64,000 bases of DNA. Origin: Agrobacterium arsenijevicii. Its GTDB lineage: Bacteria; Pseudomonadota; Alphaproteobacteria; Rhizobiales; Rhizobiaceae. The first letter of the stretch is position 1. The number at the start of each line of letters is the position of its first letter. The stretch spans positions 62,001 to 126,000 of the forward strand of contig JWIT01000010.1 in NCBI GenBank assembly GCA_000949895.1. The letters run 5' to 3'. Of the stretch, positions 17,945 through 27,392 are shown piece after piece. The notes below the pieces were generated by a model. It did no database searches. It was not told the DNA's origin and saw only the letters and a program-made list of their open reading frames with translations. A program made the position numbers and the translations under genes.

Positions 17945-19250
17945 GGGAGAAAAAAACGGTGTGACGAAAACATCTATCGTCAAACACTCAACCGCAGTGA
18001 TCGTTCTTGCCGCTGGCCTTCTTTTCGGGTTGGGCGGCTGGGCGGCTCTGGCGAAACTTTCCGGCGCGGTCGTCGCCACGGGCCGGGTTGTTGTCGAAGG
18101 CAACTCCAAAAAGATCCAGCACCTTTCTGGCGGTATCGTCAGCGAGATTGACGTGGCCGAAGGCGACACGGTGGAGGCCGGTCAGGTTTTGCTGCGGCTG
18201 AGCGGCACGATCGTTCAGGCAAACCTGTCCATCGTTGAGAATACGCTTGCGCAGCTCTATGCGCGCCGTGCGCGTCTGCGTGCCGAAATTTCCGATGCGC
18301 CCTCTTTCACGACGCCGGAAGATCTGGCCACCTTGACCAATTCCAAGGCTGCCAAAACTTTCATCGACAGTGAGCAGAACCTTTTCAACAGCCGCCGCAG
18401 CGCGCTGATCGGCATGAAAAAGCAATTGGCAACGCGCAAGGATCAGCTCGCCGACGAGGCGCATGGCATGGACGTCCAGATTCAGGCGACCAACAATGAG
18501 CTGACTATTGTGAGGGAAGACGTTTCCAAAACGCAGGAACTCTACGCAAAGGGGCTCGTAACGCTTCAGCGCCTCAATCTTCTCAAGCGGCAGCTTTCCA
18601 ATCTCGAAGGCCAGCAGGGTCAATATATGGCCTCGCGTGCACAGACGGTGGGTAAGCTCAGCGAAATGGACTTACAATCGCTTCAGCTTGACGAGGACCG
18701 CAAATCCGAAGTCACCAAGGATTTGACCTCAATCGAAGCGACGGTCGCGGAATACGAAGAACGGCTTGCGGCAACACGCGACCAGCTGGATCGCCTCGAT
18801 ATTCGCTCGCCGATAGCGGGGCGCATCTACCAGCTGTCGGTGCACAATATAAACGGCGTCATCCAGCCGGGCGAAGTGCTTATGCTGGTGGTGCCGGCAA
18901 AGGAAGATCTTGCAATCGACGCCAATGTCCTTCCCCGTGACATAGACCAGATTTACGTCGGGCAGCCGGTGACCATTCGGTTCACGGCTTTCAATCAGAG
19001 CACGACGCCGGATGTGAGCGCTGAAGTCGCGGTCGTCGCTCCCGACTTGCAGACAGATTCCCGAACCGGGTCATCATTTTATGCGCTGCGCATCAAGCCA
19101 AGCAAAACTGGAATGGAGCATTTGCCTGGCGGGCGGTTGTATCCCGGCATGCCAGCCGAAGTCTTCATACAGACAACCGAAAGAAGTGTTCTTTCCTATT
19201 TTGTAAAACCATTTCAGGACAGGCTTAAAAAGACATTCCTGCAGGAGTGA
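17937..19250 (+). CDS. Type I secretion membrane fusion protein (HlyD/PrtE family)
   Basis: 437 residues from ATG 17937, which overlaps the exporter gene by eight bases. A short cytoplasmic tail is followed by one membrane helix (about residues 18-42), a lipoyl-like half (GRVVVEGNSKKIQHLSGGIV, EGDTVEAGQVLLRL), a long coiled coil (about 95-290), the second half-lipoyl segment (LDIRSPIAGRIYQLSVHN) and a beta-barrel. It bridges the ABC exporter and an outer-membrane TolC-type channel. No channel gene is present here, so a TolC encoded elsewhere must serve. Confidence 0.92.
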   Translation: MAEGEKNGVTKTSIVKHSTAVIVLAAGLLFGLGGWAALAKLSGAVVATGRVVVEGNSKKIQHLSGGIVSEIDVAEGDTVEAGQVLLRLSGTIVQANLSIVENTLAQLYARRARLRAEISDAPSFTTPEDLATLTNSKAAKTFIDSEQNLFNSRRSALIGMKKQLATRKDQLADEAHGMDVQIQATNNELTIVREDVSKTQELYAKGLVTLQRLNLLKRQLSNLEGQQGQYMASRAQTVGKLSEMDLQSLQLDEDRKSEVTKDLTSIEATVAEYEERLAATRDQLDRLDIRSPIAGRIYQLSVHNINGVIQPGEVLMLVVPAKEDLAIDANVLPRDIDQIYVGQPVTIRFTAFNQSTTPDVSAEVAVVAPDLQTDSRTGSSFYALRIKPSKTGMEHLPGGRLYPGMPAEVFIQTTERSVLSYFVKPFQDRLKKTFLQE

Positions 19251-19431
19251 ATGATTTCAACTACATGATTTTTTGAGAGAAAATCTTGAAATACACCAAA
19301 GACGCGATTTCCTCAAAAAGACAATTTCTTATATTGTATTATCATGTTTTATGTATTAAATATCACCCGTAATATTTAGTATAAATTTAATTTCGATTCA
19401 TCGAATTCTCAAAAATTTATAGGAGAGTAAA
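19251..19431. promoter_or_regulatory. AT-rich leader of the RTX gene
   Basis: This 181-base stretch is visibly much richer in A and T than the surrounding genes and ends with TAGGAGAG just before ATG 19432. It probably carries the promoter of the RTX gene, allowing the substrate to be made in excess over its exporter. No clean intrinsic terminator for the fusion protein gene was found, so read-through is also possible. Confidence 0.45.
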
Positions 19432-20394
19432 ATGGCGTTAAAAGTAACTTTTGGTAATGGCGGTGCCGCTTCGGTTTCGTCGCTCACCAGCCTGATCGAT
19501 CAGGAAGCTTACAAGCTCCTCACGGAATCGACGGCACAGGTCAAAAACGGTTCTTCGATCGACTCCGGCGTTGTCAGCGTCGGCGCTGTTGCGGTTGCCG
19601 GCACCGGCGCGGGCGGCACGGTTGATGTTGGTTATGACGCCGCCTCGAACGGCTTCAAATTTGACGTATCGTCGGCATGGAATTCGGTGAAGAATGCTCT
19701 CGCCCAGTCCGACACCTCTGAAAACCTGACGTTCAAGGATTTCGTTCAGGTGGACGTTCACCTCGGCGGCACCGGTTCGTCCAGCGTTGAAGTTCTCAAT
19801 GCCAAGCGTGGTAACATCACGACCGGCGCAGGCAACGACACGGTTACCGTATCTGTCGTTTCCAACGAAAAGACCTGGGTAAACAATTTCAACATCGACA
19901 CCGGCGCAGGCAACGACACGATCATCGTAAAAGCTGGCGCTGCATTCAATGACGCGTCGGCCGCGGGCACGGGCGGTCTTGCTGCCAACACCGGCGCTGT
20001 GAATGGCGGTGCAGGCATCACCGATGGCAGCTTCACCTCCGTCAAGATCGACGCAGGCGCAGGCAATGATACGATCGACCTGAGCGGTGTAAAGCTCGCT
20101 TCGTCGCTGGTAACCGGCGGCAAGGGCATCGACCACATCATTGCGAGCGGTGGCGCTGATACCTTCGTCTTTAATCTCGGCGACATGGCCAAGAGCTTTG
20201 CGACTGATACCATCGAAGGCTTCAACGCCGCCGTGGACAAGCTCAAGCTGGTCGGCACGGTGATCGATAACTGGGCGGTATCGACGATCGATAACGACAC
20301 CATCCTCAGCTACAACGTCACTGGCGAGCACAAGGGCGAAAAGATCATTCTCTCCGGTGTTCACCTGACCGGTAGCGATTGGTTCACCGCGTAA
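19432..20394 (+). CDS. Small RTX-type secreted calcium-binding protein
   Basis: 320 residues with no Sec signal. Three dispersed nonapeptide-like motifs, each with AGNDT, occur near residues 131, 157 and 208, followed by GGKGIDHIIASGGADTFVF, the classic RTX-to-C-terminal transition (GGxGxD plus ADTFVF). The C-terminal 80 residues would form the uncleaved type I secretion signal. The protein is rich in Gly, Asp, Asn, Ser and Thr and has no cysteine that I can see. Placement after exporter and fusion genes makes it their likely substrate. No enzyme domain is recognisable; adhesion or matrix function is a guess. Two of the repeats share an identical 21-base sequence. Confidence 0.82.
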   Translation: MALKVTFGNGGAASVSSLTSLIDQEAYKLLTESTAQVKNGSSIDSGVVSVGAVAVAGTGAGGTVDVGYDAASNGFKFDVSSAWNSVKNALAQSDTSENLTFKDFVQVDVHLGGTGSSSVEVLNAKRGNITTGAGNDTVTVSVVSNEKTWVNNFNIDTGAGNDTIIVKAGAAFNDASAAGTGGLAANTGAVNGGAGITDGSFTSVKIDAGAGNDTIDLSGVKLASSLVTGGKGIDHIIASGGADTFVFNLGDMAKSFATDTIEGFNAAVDKLKLVGTVIDNWAVSTIDNDTILSYNVTGEHKGEKIILSGVHLTGSDWFTA

Positions 20395-20433
20395 TTCTCT
20401 CGAAGAGAATTTCATTATTTGCCGCTTAAAATG

Positions 20434-20470
20434 ATCGTGGCCCGGAAACATCCGGGCCACGATTTTTTTA
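20434..20470 (+). terminator. Terminator after the RTX gene
   Basis: A perfect 13-base stem ATCGTGGCCCGGA / TCCGGGCCACGAT with AACA loop, followed by TTTTTTT, 40 bases past the stop. It closes the secretion locus; the MFS gene beyond is convergent. Confidence 0.93.
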
Positions 20471-20517
20471 CAGGTGCGACGGTCAGCAATCGTGTCAGCC
20501 GTCGCTATCTTCCAAAG

Positions 20518-21795
20518 TCAGGCGGCCTTGACCTGATTACCCATTCTGCGCGTTGCGATAATGACCAGCACCCCGGCAAGCGCCAGGCAGAAAGCAAGGA
20601 AGAACATCGGCGCGATCGTGCTGCCGGTCTGATCCTTGATCCACGGCACCACATTCTGCGCTACGAAGCCACCCAAATTGCCGACGGAATTGATGGCGGC
20701 AATGCCGGCAGCAGCGCCTGCACCCTTGAGGAAGCGGCCGGGCAAGCTCCAGAACACCGGCTGGCCGGCAAAAATGCCCGCAGCTGCGATGCAGAGGAAG
20801 GCGAACTGCAAGATCGGATCGCTGAGCAGCGCCGACATCAGCAGGCAAAATGCACCGACGAAGGCAGGGATGACGATGTAGGGCGTCTTGTTCTTCGCCT
20901 TGTCAGCGGCGGAAGGCACGACAAAAAGCGCTATAGCGACGACCACCCAGGGAATGATGTTGATGAAGCCATTGGTGGTGTTGGAAACGCCGAAGCCCTT
21001 GACGATTGTCGGAAGCCAGTAGCTGAGGCCATAGGCTGCCAACGGAAAACCCACATAACAAAGCGCCATGAACAGCACGCGCGGATTGATCAGCGCCTTG
21101 AAGCCGTCCTCGGCATGGTCTTCCATGCCCTTGTTTTCTTCGGCCAGCCGGTTCTTCAGCCAGTCCTTTTCAGCCTGCGTCAGGAATTTTGCCTTTTCCG
21201 GCGTATCATCAAGATAAAAGAAGGTGACGATGCCGGCGATTACGGCGGGAATGCCCGTCGCCAGGAACACCCATTCCCATCCGGCATAACCGAGGAAACC
21301 ATCGAGATCGAGCAGCATGCCGCCAAGCGGCGCACCGACCGCATTGGCGAGCGCGCTGAAGATCATGAACAGGCCGATCATGCGGCCGCGATAATCGCGC
21401 GGGAACCAGAGCGTCATCAGGAACAGCACGCCGGGGAAGAAACCGGCCTCGCAAAGCCCGAGCAGGAAGCGCAGGATGTAGAACATCGTGGCGTTCTGCG
21501 TATAGGCGAGCGCAATGGTGACCGCACCCCAGGAAACCAGAATGCGGGCGAACCACTTGCTGGCGCCGAAACGGTTGAGGAACAGGTTGCTCGGCACCTC
21601 AAAGAGGAAATAGCCGATGAAGAACAGCGAGGCGCCAAGACCGTAGGCATATTCGCTGAGGCTGAGCGCATCGACCATCTGTAGCTTGGCATAGCTGACA
21701 TTCTGCCGGTCGATATAGGCGATGAGATAGAGAAGGCCTAGAAACGGCATTAGCCGCCAGGTGATCTTCGAGATAAGGGATTTTTCAGATACCAT
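20518..21795 (-). CDS. MFS transporter, anion:cation symporter (ACS) type
   Basis: 425 residues from ATG 21795, chosen for the GGGAGG upstream; the frame is open a further 34 codons. Twelve membrane helices are expected. RLMPFLGLLYLIAYIDRQNVSYAKL near the start, WGAVTIALAYTQNATMFYILRFLLGLCEAGFFPGVLFLMTLWFPRDYRGRM in helices 3-5 and a central loop with DTPEKAKFLTQAEKDWLKNRL are typical of the phthalate/tartrate/hydroxyphenylacetate branch. It probably takes up an aromatic or sugar-acid anion; no catabolic partner is adjacent. Confidence 0.88.
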   Translation of the reverse strand: MVSEKSLISKITWRLMPFLGLLYLIAYIDRQNVSYAKLQMVDALSLSEYAYGLGASLFFIGYFLFEVPSNLFLNRFGASKWFARILVSWGAVTIALAYTQNATMFYILRFLLGLCEAGFFPGVLFLMTLWFPRDYRGRMIGLFMIFSALANAVGAPLGGMLLDLDGFLGYAGWEWVFLATGIPAVIAGIVTFFYLDDTPEKAKFLTQAEKDWLKNRLAEENKGMEDHAEDGFKALINPRVLFMALCYVGFPLAAYGLSYWLPTIVKGFGVSNTTNGFINIIPWVVVAIALFVVPSAADKAKNKTPYIVIPAFVGAFCLLMSALLSDPILQFAFLCIAAAGIFAGQPVFWSLPGRFLKGAGAAAGIAAINSVGNLGGFVAQNVVPWIKDQTGSTIAPMFFLAFCLALAGVLVIIATRRMGNQVKAA

Positions 21796-22222
21796 GTGCT
21801 TTTCCCTCCCTTCGATTGCTCGTCGAAATGCAAATGATAAGGGGACCCATCTATATGTGCAGCGCAAAATACGCAAGTTGCGGCGCGTCATTGCCAAGGG
21901 CGTAACTTCAGAGAAGCGGGCTTTTTCTACCTAAAGCCAATGTTGCGTCGCATATAACGAGGTCTTGGAAACGGCCTCACCGGCGGCACGCATTCATATT
22001 GCCGCGAAACCGGCAATCTGCTATGAAGACCGTCATGGGATCTAAATTCGGATGTCTCGCGCAGAATGTTTATGTGCTGCAGGACCACAAGCGTCTGCCG
22101 GCACGATTTTTTGCGCGTATTTCCGGGGCGCTCAACAGCCGACTTAGGCTCGCCTGACAGCACCCGCTGTCCACCGCCTGCTGAACCCTGATTTACCCTT
22201 TTCCATGACAAGGCACAGAGAC
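21796..22222. other. Divergent intergenic region between the MFS gene and leuC
   Basis: No firm gene. A 44-codon frame (22023-22157, plus strand) exists but lacks a ribosome binding site and any leucine run, so it is not a leucine leader peptide. Promoters for both flanking genes must be here; no hairpin with T run was found that would indicate attenuation of leuC. Confidence 0.45.
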
Positions 22223-23632
22223 ATGAGCGCACCCCGCACCCTGTATGACAAGATCTGGGATGACCACGTCGTCAATCGTGACCCGGACGGAACCTGTCTT
22301 CTCTATATCGACCGTCACCTGGTCCATGAGGTGACGAGCCCGCAGGCCTTCGAAGGCCTGCGCCTGGCCGGCCGTCCCGTCCATTCTCCCACCCGCACGC
22401 TCGCCGTGGTCGATCATAACGTTCCGACCACCGCCGACCGGCTGGAAGGCATCAAGAACGAAGAAAGCCGCATTCAGGTGGAAGCTTTGGCGCAAAACGC
22501 CAAGGATTTCGGTGTCGAATATTATTCCGAGCGCGACAAGCGGCAGGGCATCGTCCACATCGTCGGCCCGGAACAGGGCTTCACCCTGCCGGGCATGACG
22601 ATCGTTTGCGGCGACAGCCACACCTCCACCCATGGTGCTTTCGGTGCACTCGCACATGGCATCGGCACTTCGGAAGTCGAGCATGTGCTGGCGACCCAGA
22701 CGCTGATCCAGAAAAAGGCCAAGAACATGCTGGTGCGTGTAGATGGCAAAGTACCGGAAGGCGTCACCGCCAAGGACATCATCCTCGCCATTATCGGTGA
22801 GATCGGCACGGCAGGCGGCACCGGCCATGTGATCGAATTTGCAGGCGAGGCGATCCGTTCGCTCTCCATGGAAGGTCGCATGACGGTCTGCAACATGACC
22901 ATCGAGGGCGGCGCCCGCGCCGGTCTGGTCGCGCCCGACGAGACCACCTTCGAATACATCAAGGACAAGCCGCGCGCGCCGAAGGGCGAGACGCTGGAGC
23001 AGGCCATCGCCTACTGGAAAACGCTGAAATCCGACGAAGGCGCGCATTACGACAAGGTCGTGGTGCTGGACGCGGCCAATCTGCCGCCGATCGTCTCCTG
23101 GGGCTCATCGCCTGAAGACGTGACCTCCGTTGAAGGCATCGTTCCCAATCCTGATGATATCGAAGAAGAAAACAAGCGCACTTCCAAATGGCGTGCGCTG
23201 GATTACATGGGCCTGCAACCCGGCACGCGCATCACCGATATCGCCATCGACCGTGTCTTCATCGGCTCCTGCACCAATGGCCGCATCGAGGATTTGCGCG
23301 CCGCGGCGAAGATCGTCGATGGCCGCAAGGTAGCGCCTACCGTTTCGGCCATGATCGTGCCCGGCTCCGGTCTCGTGAAGGAACAGGCGGAAAAGGAAGG
23401 TCTGGACAAGATTTTCCTCGAAGCCGGTTTCGAATGGCGCGAACCGGGCTGCTCCATGTGCCTTGCCATGAATGACGACCGCCTGAAGCCCGGCGAACGC
23501 TGTGCCTCCACCTCGAACCGCAATTTCGAGGGTCGTCAGGGCTACAAGAGCCGCACCCACCTCGTCTCCCCCGCCATGGCGGCGGCGGCGGCGATCGCCG
23601 GCCATTTCGTCGACGTCCGCGACTGGCAATAA
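22223..23632 (+). CDS. leuC: 3-isopropylmalate dehydratase large subunit
   Basis: 469 residues from ATG 22223 ([15 protein letters not shown]), the start conserved in rhizobial LeuC; six extra codons upstream are possible. The [4Fe-4S] ligands are C350 (in [10 protein letters not shown]) and C410/C413 (in GCSMCLAMN). It isomerises 2-isopropylmalate to 3-isopropylmalate in leucine synthesis together with LeuD. leuD is not adjacent: a terminator and unrelated genes follow, a split arrangement common in this group. Confidence 0.97.
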   Translation: MSAPRTLYDKIWDDHVVNRDPDGTCLLYIDRHLVHEVTSPQAFEGLRLAGRPVHSPTRTLAVVDHNVPTTADRLEGIKNEESRIQVEALAQNAKDFGVEYYSERDKRQGIVHIVGPEQGFTLPGMTIVCGDSHTSTHGAFGALAHGIGTSEVEHVLATQTLIQKKAKNMLVRVDGKVPEGVTAKDIILAIIGEIGTAGGTGHVIEFAGEAIRSLSMEGRMTVCNMTIEGGARAGLVAPDETTFEYIKDKPRAPKGETLEQAIAYWKTLKSDEGAHYDKVVVLDAANLPPIVSWGSSPEDVTSVEGIVPNPDDIEEENKRTSKWRALDYMGLQPGTRITDIAIDRVFIGSCTNGRIEDLRAAAKIVDGRKVAPTVSAMIVPGSGLVKEQAEKEGLDKIFLEAGFEWREPGCSMCLAMNDDRLKPGERCASTSNRNFEGRQGYKSRTHLVSPAMAAAAAIAGHFVDVRDWQ

Positions 23633-23656
23633 AATCCTGAAGCCACGCTTTTATGG

Positions 23657-23692
23657 AAGCCACCTGCCCCACACCCGGGTGGGTGGCTTTTG
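23657..23692 (+). terminator. Terminator after leuC
   Basis: AAGCCACC (23657-23664) pairs with GGTGGCTT (23682-23689), with further internal pairing of CACCC/GGGTG, and is followed by TTT. It lies 24 bases past the leuC stop and just before the stop of the convergent DinB gene. Confidence 0.75.
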
Positions 23693-23694
23693 CA

Positions 23695-24201
23695 TTACAG
23701 GCCTTGCAAACGCCGTTGCGGCTGCGTTCCGTGTAGAAACACAGCAAAAGTATCCCAGGGCGGCGTCATGGAGAGCTGGCTCAAAATACGCGCAACCTCT
23801 CCTCGATGAATACCTGCATGCAGGATCATATGTGAAACCATTTCGGCCCGGGACATGTAGCCTTTGTCTCCGTCCGTAAAGGTGAAAGCGACAAAGTCGC
23901 CAAGCGATTCCGGCGATGTTTTCTCGATATAATCGAGATACCAGCCATCCAGAGCCGCAACATCCCGCGCAAGATCATCCAGCTGCGGCGTTGCCTCGGT
24001 ATTGTCGGAGAGAAAGCCGTGCGCCGTTCCGGTGAGATGGCCCGAAAAAATCCTTGCGACCACGTAGTAGTGATTGATGAGCCGAATTGCGGTATGCCGT
24101 TCGGATGCGTTTTGGCCGGGATCGAGTTGTTGCAGCTTCTCGAACAAATCCCTGTTCGCCCATGCGTGATAGCCGAGCAAACTCCTGAGCAAATCTTTCA
24201 C
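23695..24201 (-). CDS. DinB-family protein
   Basis: 168 residues forming a probable four-helix bundle. Candidate metal-binding histidines lie in LLGYHAWANRDL (near residue 13), RLINHYYVV (near 43) and VSHMILHAGIHRGEV (near 122-130), the usual three-site pattern of DinB/YfiT proteins. Members act as metal-dependent thiol transferases or are damage-inducible with unknown role. It is divergent from a TetR-type regulator 52 bases away, which is the obvious candidate to control it. Confidence 0.85.
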   Translation of the reverse strand: MKDLLRSLLGYHAWANRDLFEKLQQLDPGQNASERHTAIRLINHYYVVARIFSGHLTGTAHGFLSDNTEATPQLDDLARDVAALDGWYLDYIEKTSPESLGDFVAFTFTDGDKGYMSRAEMVSHMILHAGIHRGEVARILSQLSMTPPWDTFAVFLHGTQPQRRLQGL

Positions 24202-24253
24202 GGCAATATCCTTTACATCCGGAAAATGTGAGCACTATGTTTATATTTTCGTC

Positions 24254-24895
24254 ATGGAGGCTGCCTTGTCTACTCGCATTGCCAAACGCAAGACCACGAT
24301 GCGCAAAGAGCCGCGTCAGGAGCGTTCGAAGGCCACGGTAGATGCCGTCGTCCACGCAGCTGCTCGCATTTTGAGCGATCATGGCTGGGCGGGTTTCACC
24401 ACCAACAGGGTCGCAGAAACCGCCGGCGTCAGCATCGGTTCGTTGTACCAGTACTTCCCTGACAAGATTTCGATTGTGGAGGCGGTGCGCCATCGCCACC
24501 TCGAGGACTGTCTGGCCGTCATGAAAAGCGTGGCCGAGCAGCGGAACGCCCTCCCGCAATTCGTGGAAGAACTCGTAACCGGCATGATTGCGGTCCACAG
24601 CATCCATCCCGGCCTTCACAAGGTCCTTCTGGATGACGCACCCAGCCATGAGGGAATGAACGACCCCAACAGCGCTTTCGAAAAAGAATATCTCGGGCTT
24701 TATTCGAAAGCGCTTGCGGCCCATATGACGCCCGGCTCAAGGGCGGAAAGCGGGATTATGGCACTGATCGTGTCCGACGCCATCGACGGCATCATTCACA
24801 ACGCCGCCCGACGTGGGCAATTGCAGTCACCCAAAATCAAACGGGAAATGATCGCACTCGTTGAGGCTTATCTGTGCCGGGAAACCAGCAACTGA
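24254..24895 (+). CDS. TetR-family transcriptional regulator
   Basis: 213 residues from ATG 24254; ATG 24299 is an alternative start. The N-terminal helix-turn-helix reads AARILSDHGWAGFTTNRVAETAGVSIGSLYQYFPDKISIVEAV, typical of TetR. The C-terminal ligand domain is not of a type I recognise. Divergent orientation to the DinB gene, with only 52 bases between starts, suggests it represses both from one operator; ACAT and ATGT half-sites are present in that gap. Confidence 0.9.
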   Translation: MEAALSTRIAKRKTTMRKEPRQERSKATVDAVVHAAARILSDHGWAGFTTNRVAETAGVSIGSLYQYFPDKISIVEAVRHRHLEDCLAVMKSVAEQRNALPQFVEELVTGMIAVHSIHPGLHKVLLDDAPSHEGMNDPNSAFEKEYLGLYSKALAAHMTPGSRAESGIMALIVSDAIDGIIHNAARRGQLQSPKIKREMIALVEAYLCRETSN

Positions 24896-24907
24896 GAGAT
24901 CGCCAAG

Positions 24908-26434
24908 TTATTCCGCAATAATCTTCACCCGCTGGCCGGGCTGAAGCGTGGCGGTGGCGCTCATCGCATTCATCATGCGGAACATGTCGAGCTTGCGGTC
25001 GGTTCCCATCATCCGTGCGGCAATCGTCGCCACGGTTTCTCCGGGCTTGACGGTCACCACCCGAACCCGCAGCGGCTTCAGGGAGCCGATCTCTTGCGGC
25101 GTCATCTTGCGGAAACTCGTGCGCAACACGTTGGCGATGGAATCGAGCTGCGTGTTACCCTTCGGCACCGCCGTCAGGAAACGGAATATTTGCTGCCCGA
25201 CACGGATGACAGTCACGTCGAAATCCCATTTGTCCGCCGTTGCCCGTGCTGTCGCGGCCTCCAGACCGTTGATCTGCGTTTCCTTCACGGTTTCCGGCAT
25301 CAGGCCGGCAACCCAGCCGCTGGTCAGGTAGTTGGCAAGAGTGGTCTGTTTCGGATCGGCCACACCGTCGAAACGGATCGCCACATCGCCCGGCCCCGTC
25401 GCAAGAACGGCCTCGACCTTGTTGTCGATGACGAAACCTTCCGGCACATCGAAGCGGATACCGAGCGTTCCGTGCAGGAACGTCTGGCCCCGGACGTAAC
25501 CCTCCTGCGGGCTGTCGCCGTAAAGCAGGCCGTCTATGCCATCCAGAAACCAGTCGCGACCACGATCCCCGACCTGGCCCTCCTGGCCAAAGGCGCGGGC
25601 ATGCCGACGCGCAAGCTCGATGCGTTGCGGCGTGTTGGGGTGGCTGGAAAGGAAGTCGAGGCTCTGATCGTTTTCAGGATCGGCCGAGGAGAACCGCGCA
25701 TAGGCCGCCATGGAATCCAGAAAACGCGGCGATGCGTAAGGGTCGTAACCGGCTTCGCCGAGCATACGCACGCCGATCACGTCGGCCTGCAATTCCTGCT
25801 GGCGCGAAAACGCCGCGAGCCGCAGCTTGCCGCGTGCAAGTGCCTGCTTGCCGGCGAGATCACTCGACAGCACCTCGGCGACCACGCGGCTCGCAATCAC
25901 CTCCGCCTCTTCCCGGCGCTGGCGCTCGATGCCATGGTTCGCGGTAACATGGCCCATCTCATGCGAAAGCACGGCGGCCACTTCCGACGCATCGTTGGCG
26001 AGAGCCAGAAGCCCGCGTGTCACGTAAAGATATCCGCCCGGCAGCGCAAAGGCGTTGATAGCAGGCGAGTTGAGGATGGTAATACGATAGGACTGCTGCG
26101 GATTTTCCGAAACGGCCGTCAGCGCGCCGGCGATACGGGCGACAAGCCGCTCCGTCTTGGCATCGCGATACTCGCCACCATAACTCGCCACGATGCGCGG
26201 ATGCTCGCGCGCACCCATCTGGGCACGGGGATCGTTCTTCTGCACCTCTTCCACGGTCTGCGGATTGTCTGACGGACGCAATGTGGACTGGTAGGCCGGG
26301 CTGAAGAGAGACTGGCACGACGACAGGAACACAGCGGTTGCCGTCAGCACGGAACAGGCGGCAACCATCCTGCCCGAACGGCGAAGGCCTGAACGGGAGA
26401 AGAGCCTCCACTGTGCAGTCATGCTATTTCTCAT
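24908..26434 (-). CDS. M48-family zinc metalloprotease lipoprotein with LysM domain
   Basis: 508 residues. The leader has a hydrophobic stretch ending in the lipobox LSSC, so the mature protein is probably attached to a membrane facing the periplasm. The protease motif is SHEMGHVTANHG (HExxH near residues 157-161), with GYDPYASPRFLDSM containing the downstream region of the third ligand, as in BepA/YfgC-type enzymes. The last 50 residues (VRVVTVKPGETVATIAARM) form a LysM peptidoglycan-binding module. A role in outer-membrane protein quality control is likely by homology. It overlaps no neighbour; 12 bases separate it from the convergent TetR gene. Confidence 0.92.
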   Translation of the reverse strand: MRNSMTAQWRLFSRSGLRRSGRMVAACSVLTATAVFLSSCQSLFSPAYQSTLRPSDNPQTVEEVQKNDPRAQMGAREHPRIVASYGGEYRDAKTERLVARIAGALTAVSENPQQSYRITILNSPAINAFALPGGYLYVTRGLLALANDASEVAAVLSHEMGHVTANHGIERQRREEAEVIASRVVAEVLSSDLAGKQALARGKLRLAAFSRQQELQADVIGVRMLGEAGYDPYASPRFLDSMAAYARFSSADPENDQSLDFLSSHPNTPQRIELARRHARAFGQEGQVGDRGRDWFLDGIDGLLYGDSPQEGYVRGQTFLHGTLGIRFDVPEGFVIDNKVEAVLATGPGDVAIRFDGVADPKQTTLANYLTSGWVAGLMPETVKETQINGLEAATARATADKWDFDVTVIRVGQQIFRFLTAVPKGNTQLDSIANVLRTSFRKMTPQEIGSLKPLRVRVVTVKPGETVATIAARMMGTDRKLDMFRMMNAMSATATLQPGQRVKIIAE

Positions 26435-26675
26435 TCTGTATGCCTGCCCCTAACGTTCCTGATCATCCGTTAATTGCAGACCAGAATAACAGATTCGCCC
26501 CAACGAGCCATGAATGTCGAAACGGTAAAAACGATCCATCAAGTCCGGAATATTCCTGAAGAACGCAATAATTCTCGTCTTTTCTCGGGCAACAACTTGA
26601 AACTGGCAAGTGCAAATTAGCGCCATTGAAGTTATCTAAAGCGATTGCCAGCGAGGCGCGTCGAAAATAAGGCGA

Positions 26676-27392
26676 TCAGCCGTTCAGAAAACTGTCGACC
26701 GCCTTCACATTTTGTGTAGCGAAGAAATCTGTGGTCGATCCCGCATAGACAACGCGGCCACAATCAAGAAAAACCACCCGCTGCGCCAGCTTTTTTATGT
26801 CGTCGGGATGGTGCGTGACAATAATCGCCGTATTTTTTGTTTCGGCATGCAAGTCGAGAAGCAGGGAGGTCATGCCCGCCCGCAGCCCCGGATCGAGCGC
26901 CGCGAAAGGCTCGTCGAGCAACATGACCGGTTTTTTCCTGACCAGCGCGCGCGCCAGCGCCGCCCTTTGCCTTTCCCCGCCGGAAAGCGTTCCCGGCAAA
27001 CGTTTGCCAAAACCGTTAAGACCCACGCGTGTGAGCGCCATGTCGATCCTTTGCCTGTCTTGCGCCTGCAATTTCAGCCCGGGGCTGACGCCAAGCGCGA
27101 CATTGGTGAAGATATCGAGATGGGCGAAAAGATTGTTGTCCTGAAAGATCAACGAGACCGGTCTTTCGGAAGGGTCCAGCGCGTTCATATCCTGCCCGCC
27201 GATCACCACTCGGCCGGAATCGGGCACTTCGAAACCGGCAACGAGATTGAGGAGCGTCGACTTGCCCGAACCGGATGCACCGACGACGGCGGTTATCTGG
27301 CCTTGCGGGAATATACAATCGAGATCGAAATCCTGCGTTCCAAGCCGCAGCATGACCTTCTCCAGTTCCACGGCAAAATCATCGCCTGTCAT
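26676..27392 (-). CDS. thiQ: Thiamine ABC transporter ATPase ThiQ
   Basis: 238 residues. Walker [10 protein letters not shown], signature [15 protein letters not shown], Walker [14 protein letters not shown] and the switch histidine in IIVTHHPDD are all intact. It energises uptake of thiamine and its phosphates by ThiBP. Its start overlaps the thiP stop by four bases. The identity comes from its partners and from the overall match to ThiQ, which is short (about 230 residues) compared with most uptake ATPases. Confidence 0.93.
   Translation of the reverse strand: MTGDDFAVELEKVMLRLGTQDFDLDCIFPQGQITAVVGASGSGKSTLLNLVAGFEVPDSGRVVIGGQDMNALDPSERPVSLIFQDNNLFAHLDIFTNVALGVSPGLKLQAQDRQRIDMALTRVGLNGFGKRLPGTLSGGERQRAALARALVRKKPVMLLDEPFAALDPGLRAGMTSLLLDLHAETKNTAIIVTHHPDDIKKLAQRVVFLDCGRVVYAGSTTDFFATQNVKAVDSFLNG

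Noticed and set aside
22023..22157. A 44-codon frame upstream of leuC as a possible leucine leader peptide
   Set aside because: No run of leucine codons, no ribosome binding site, and no terminator hairpin behind it.
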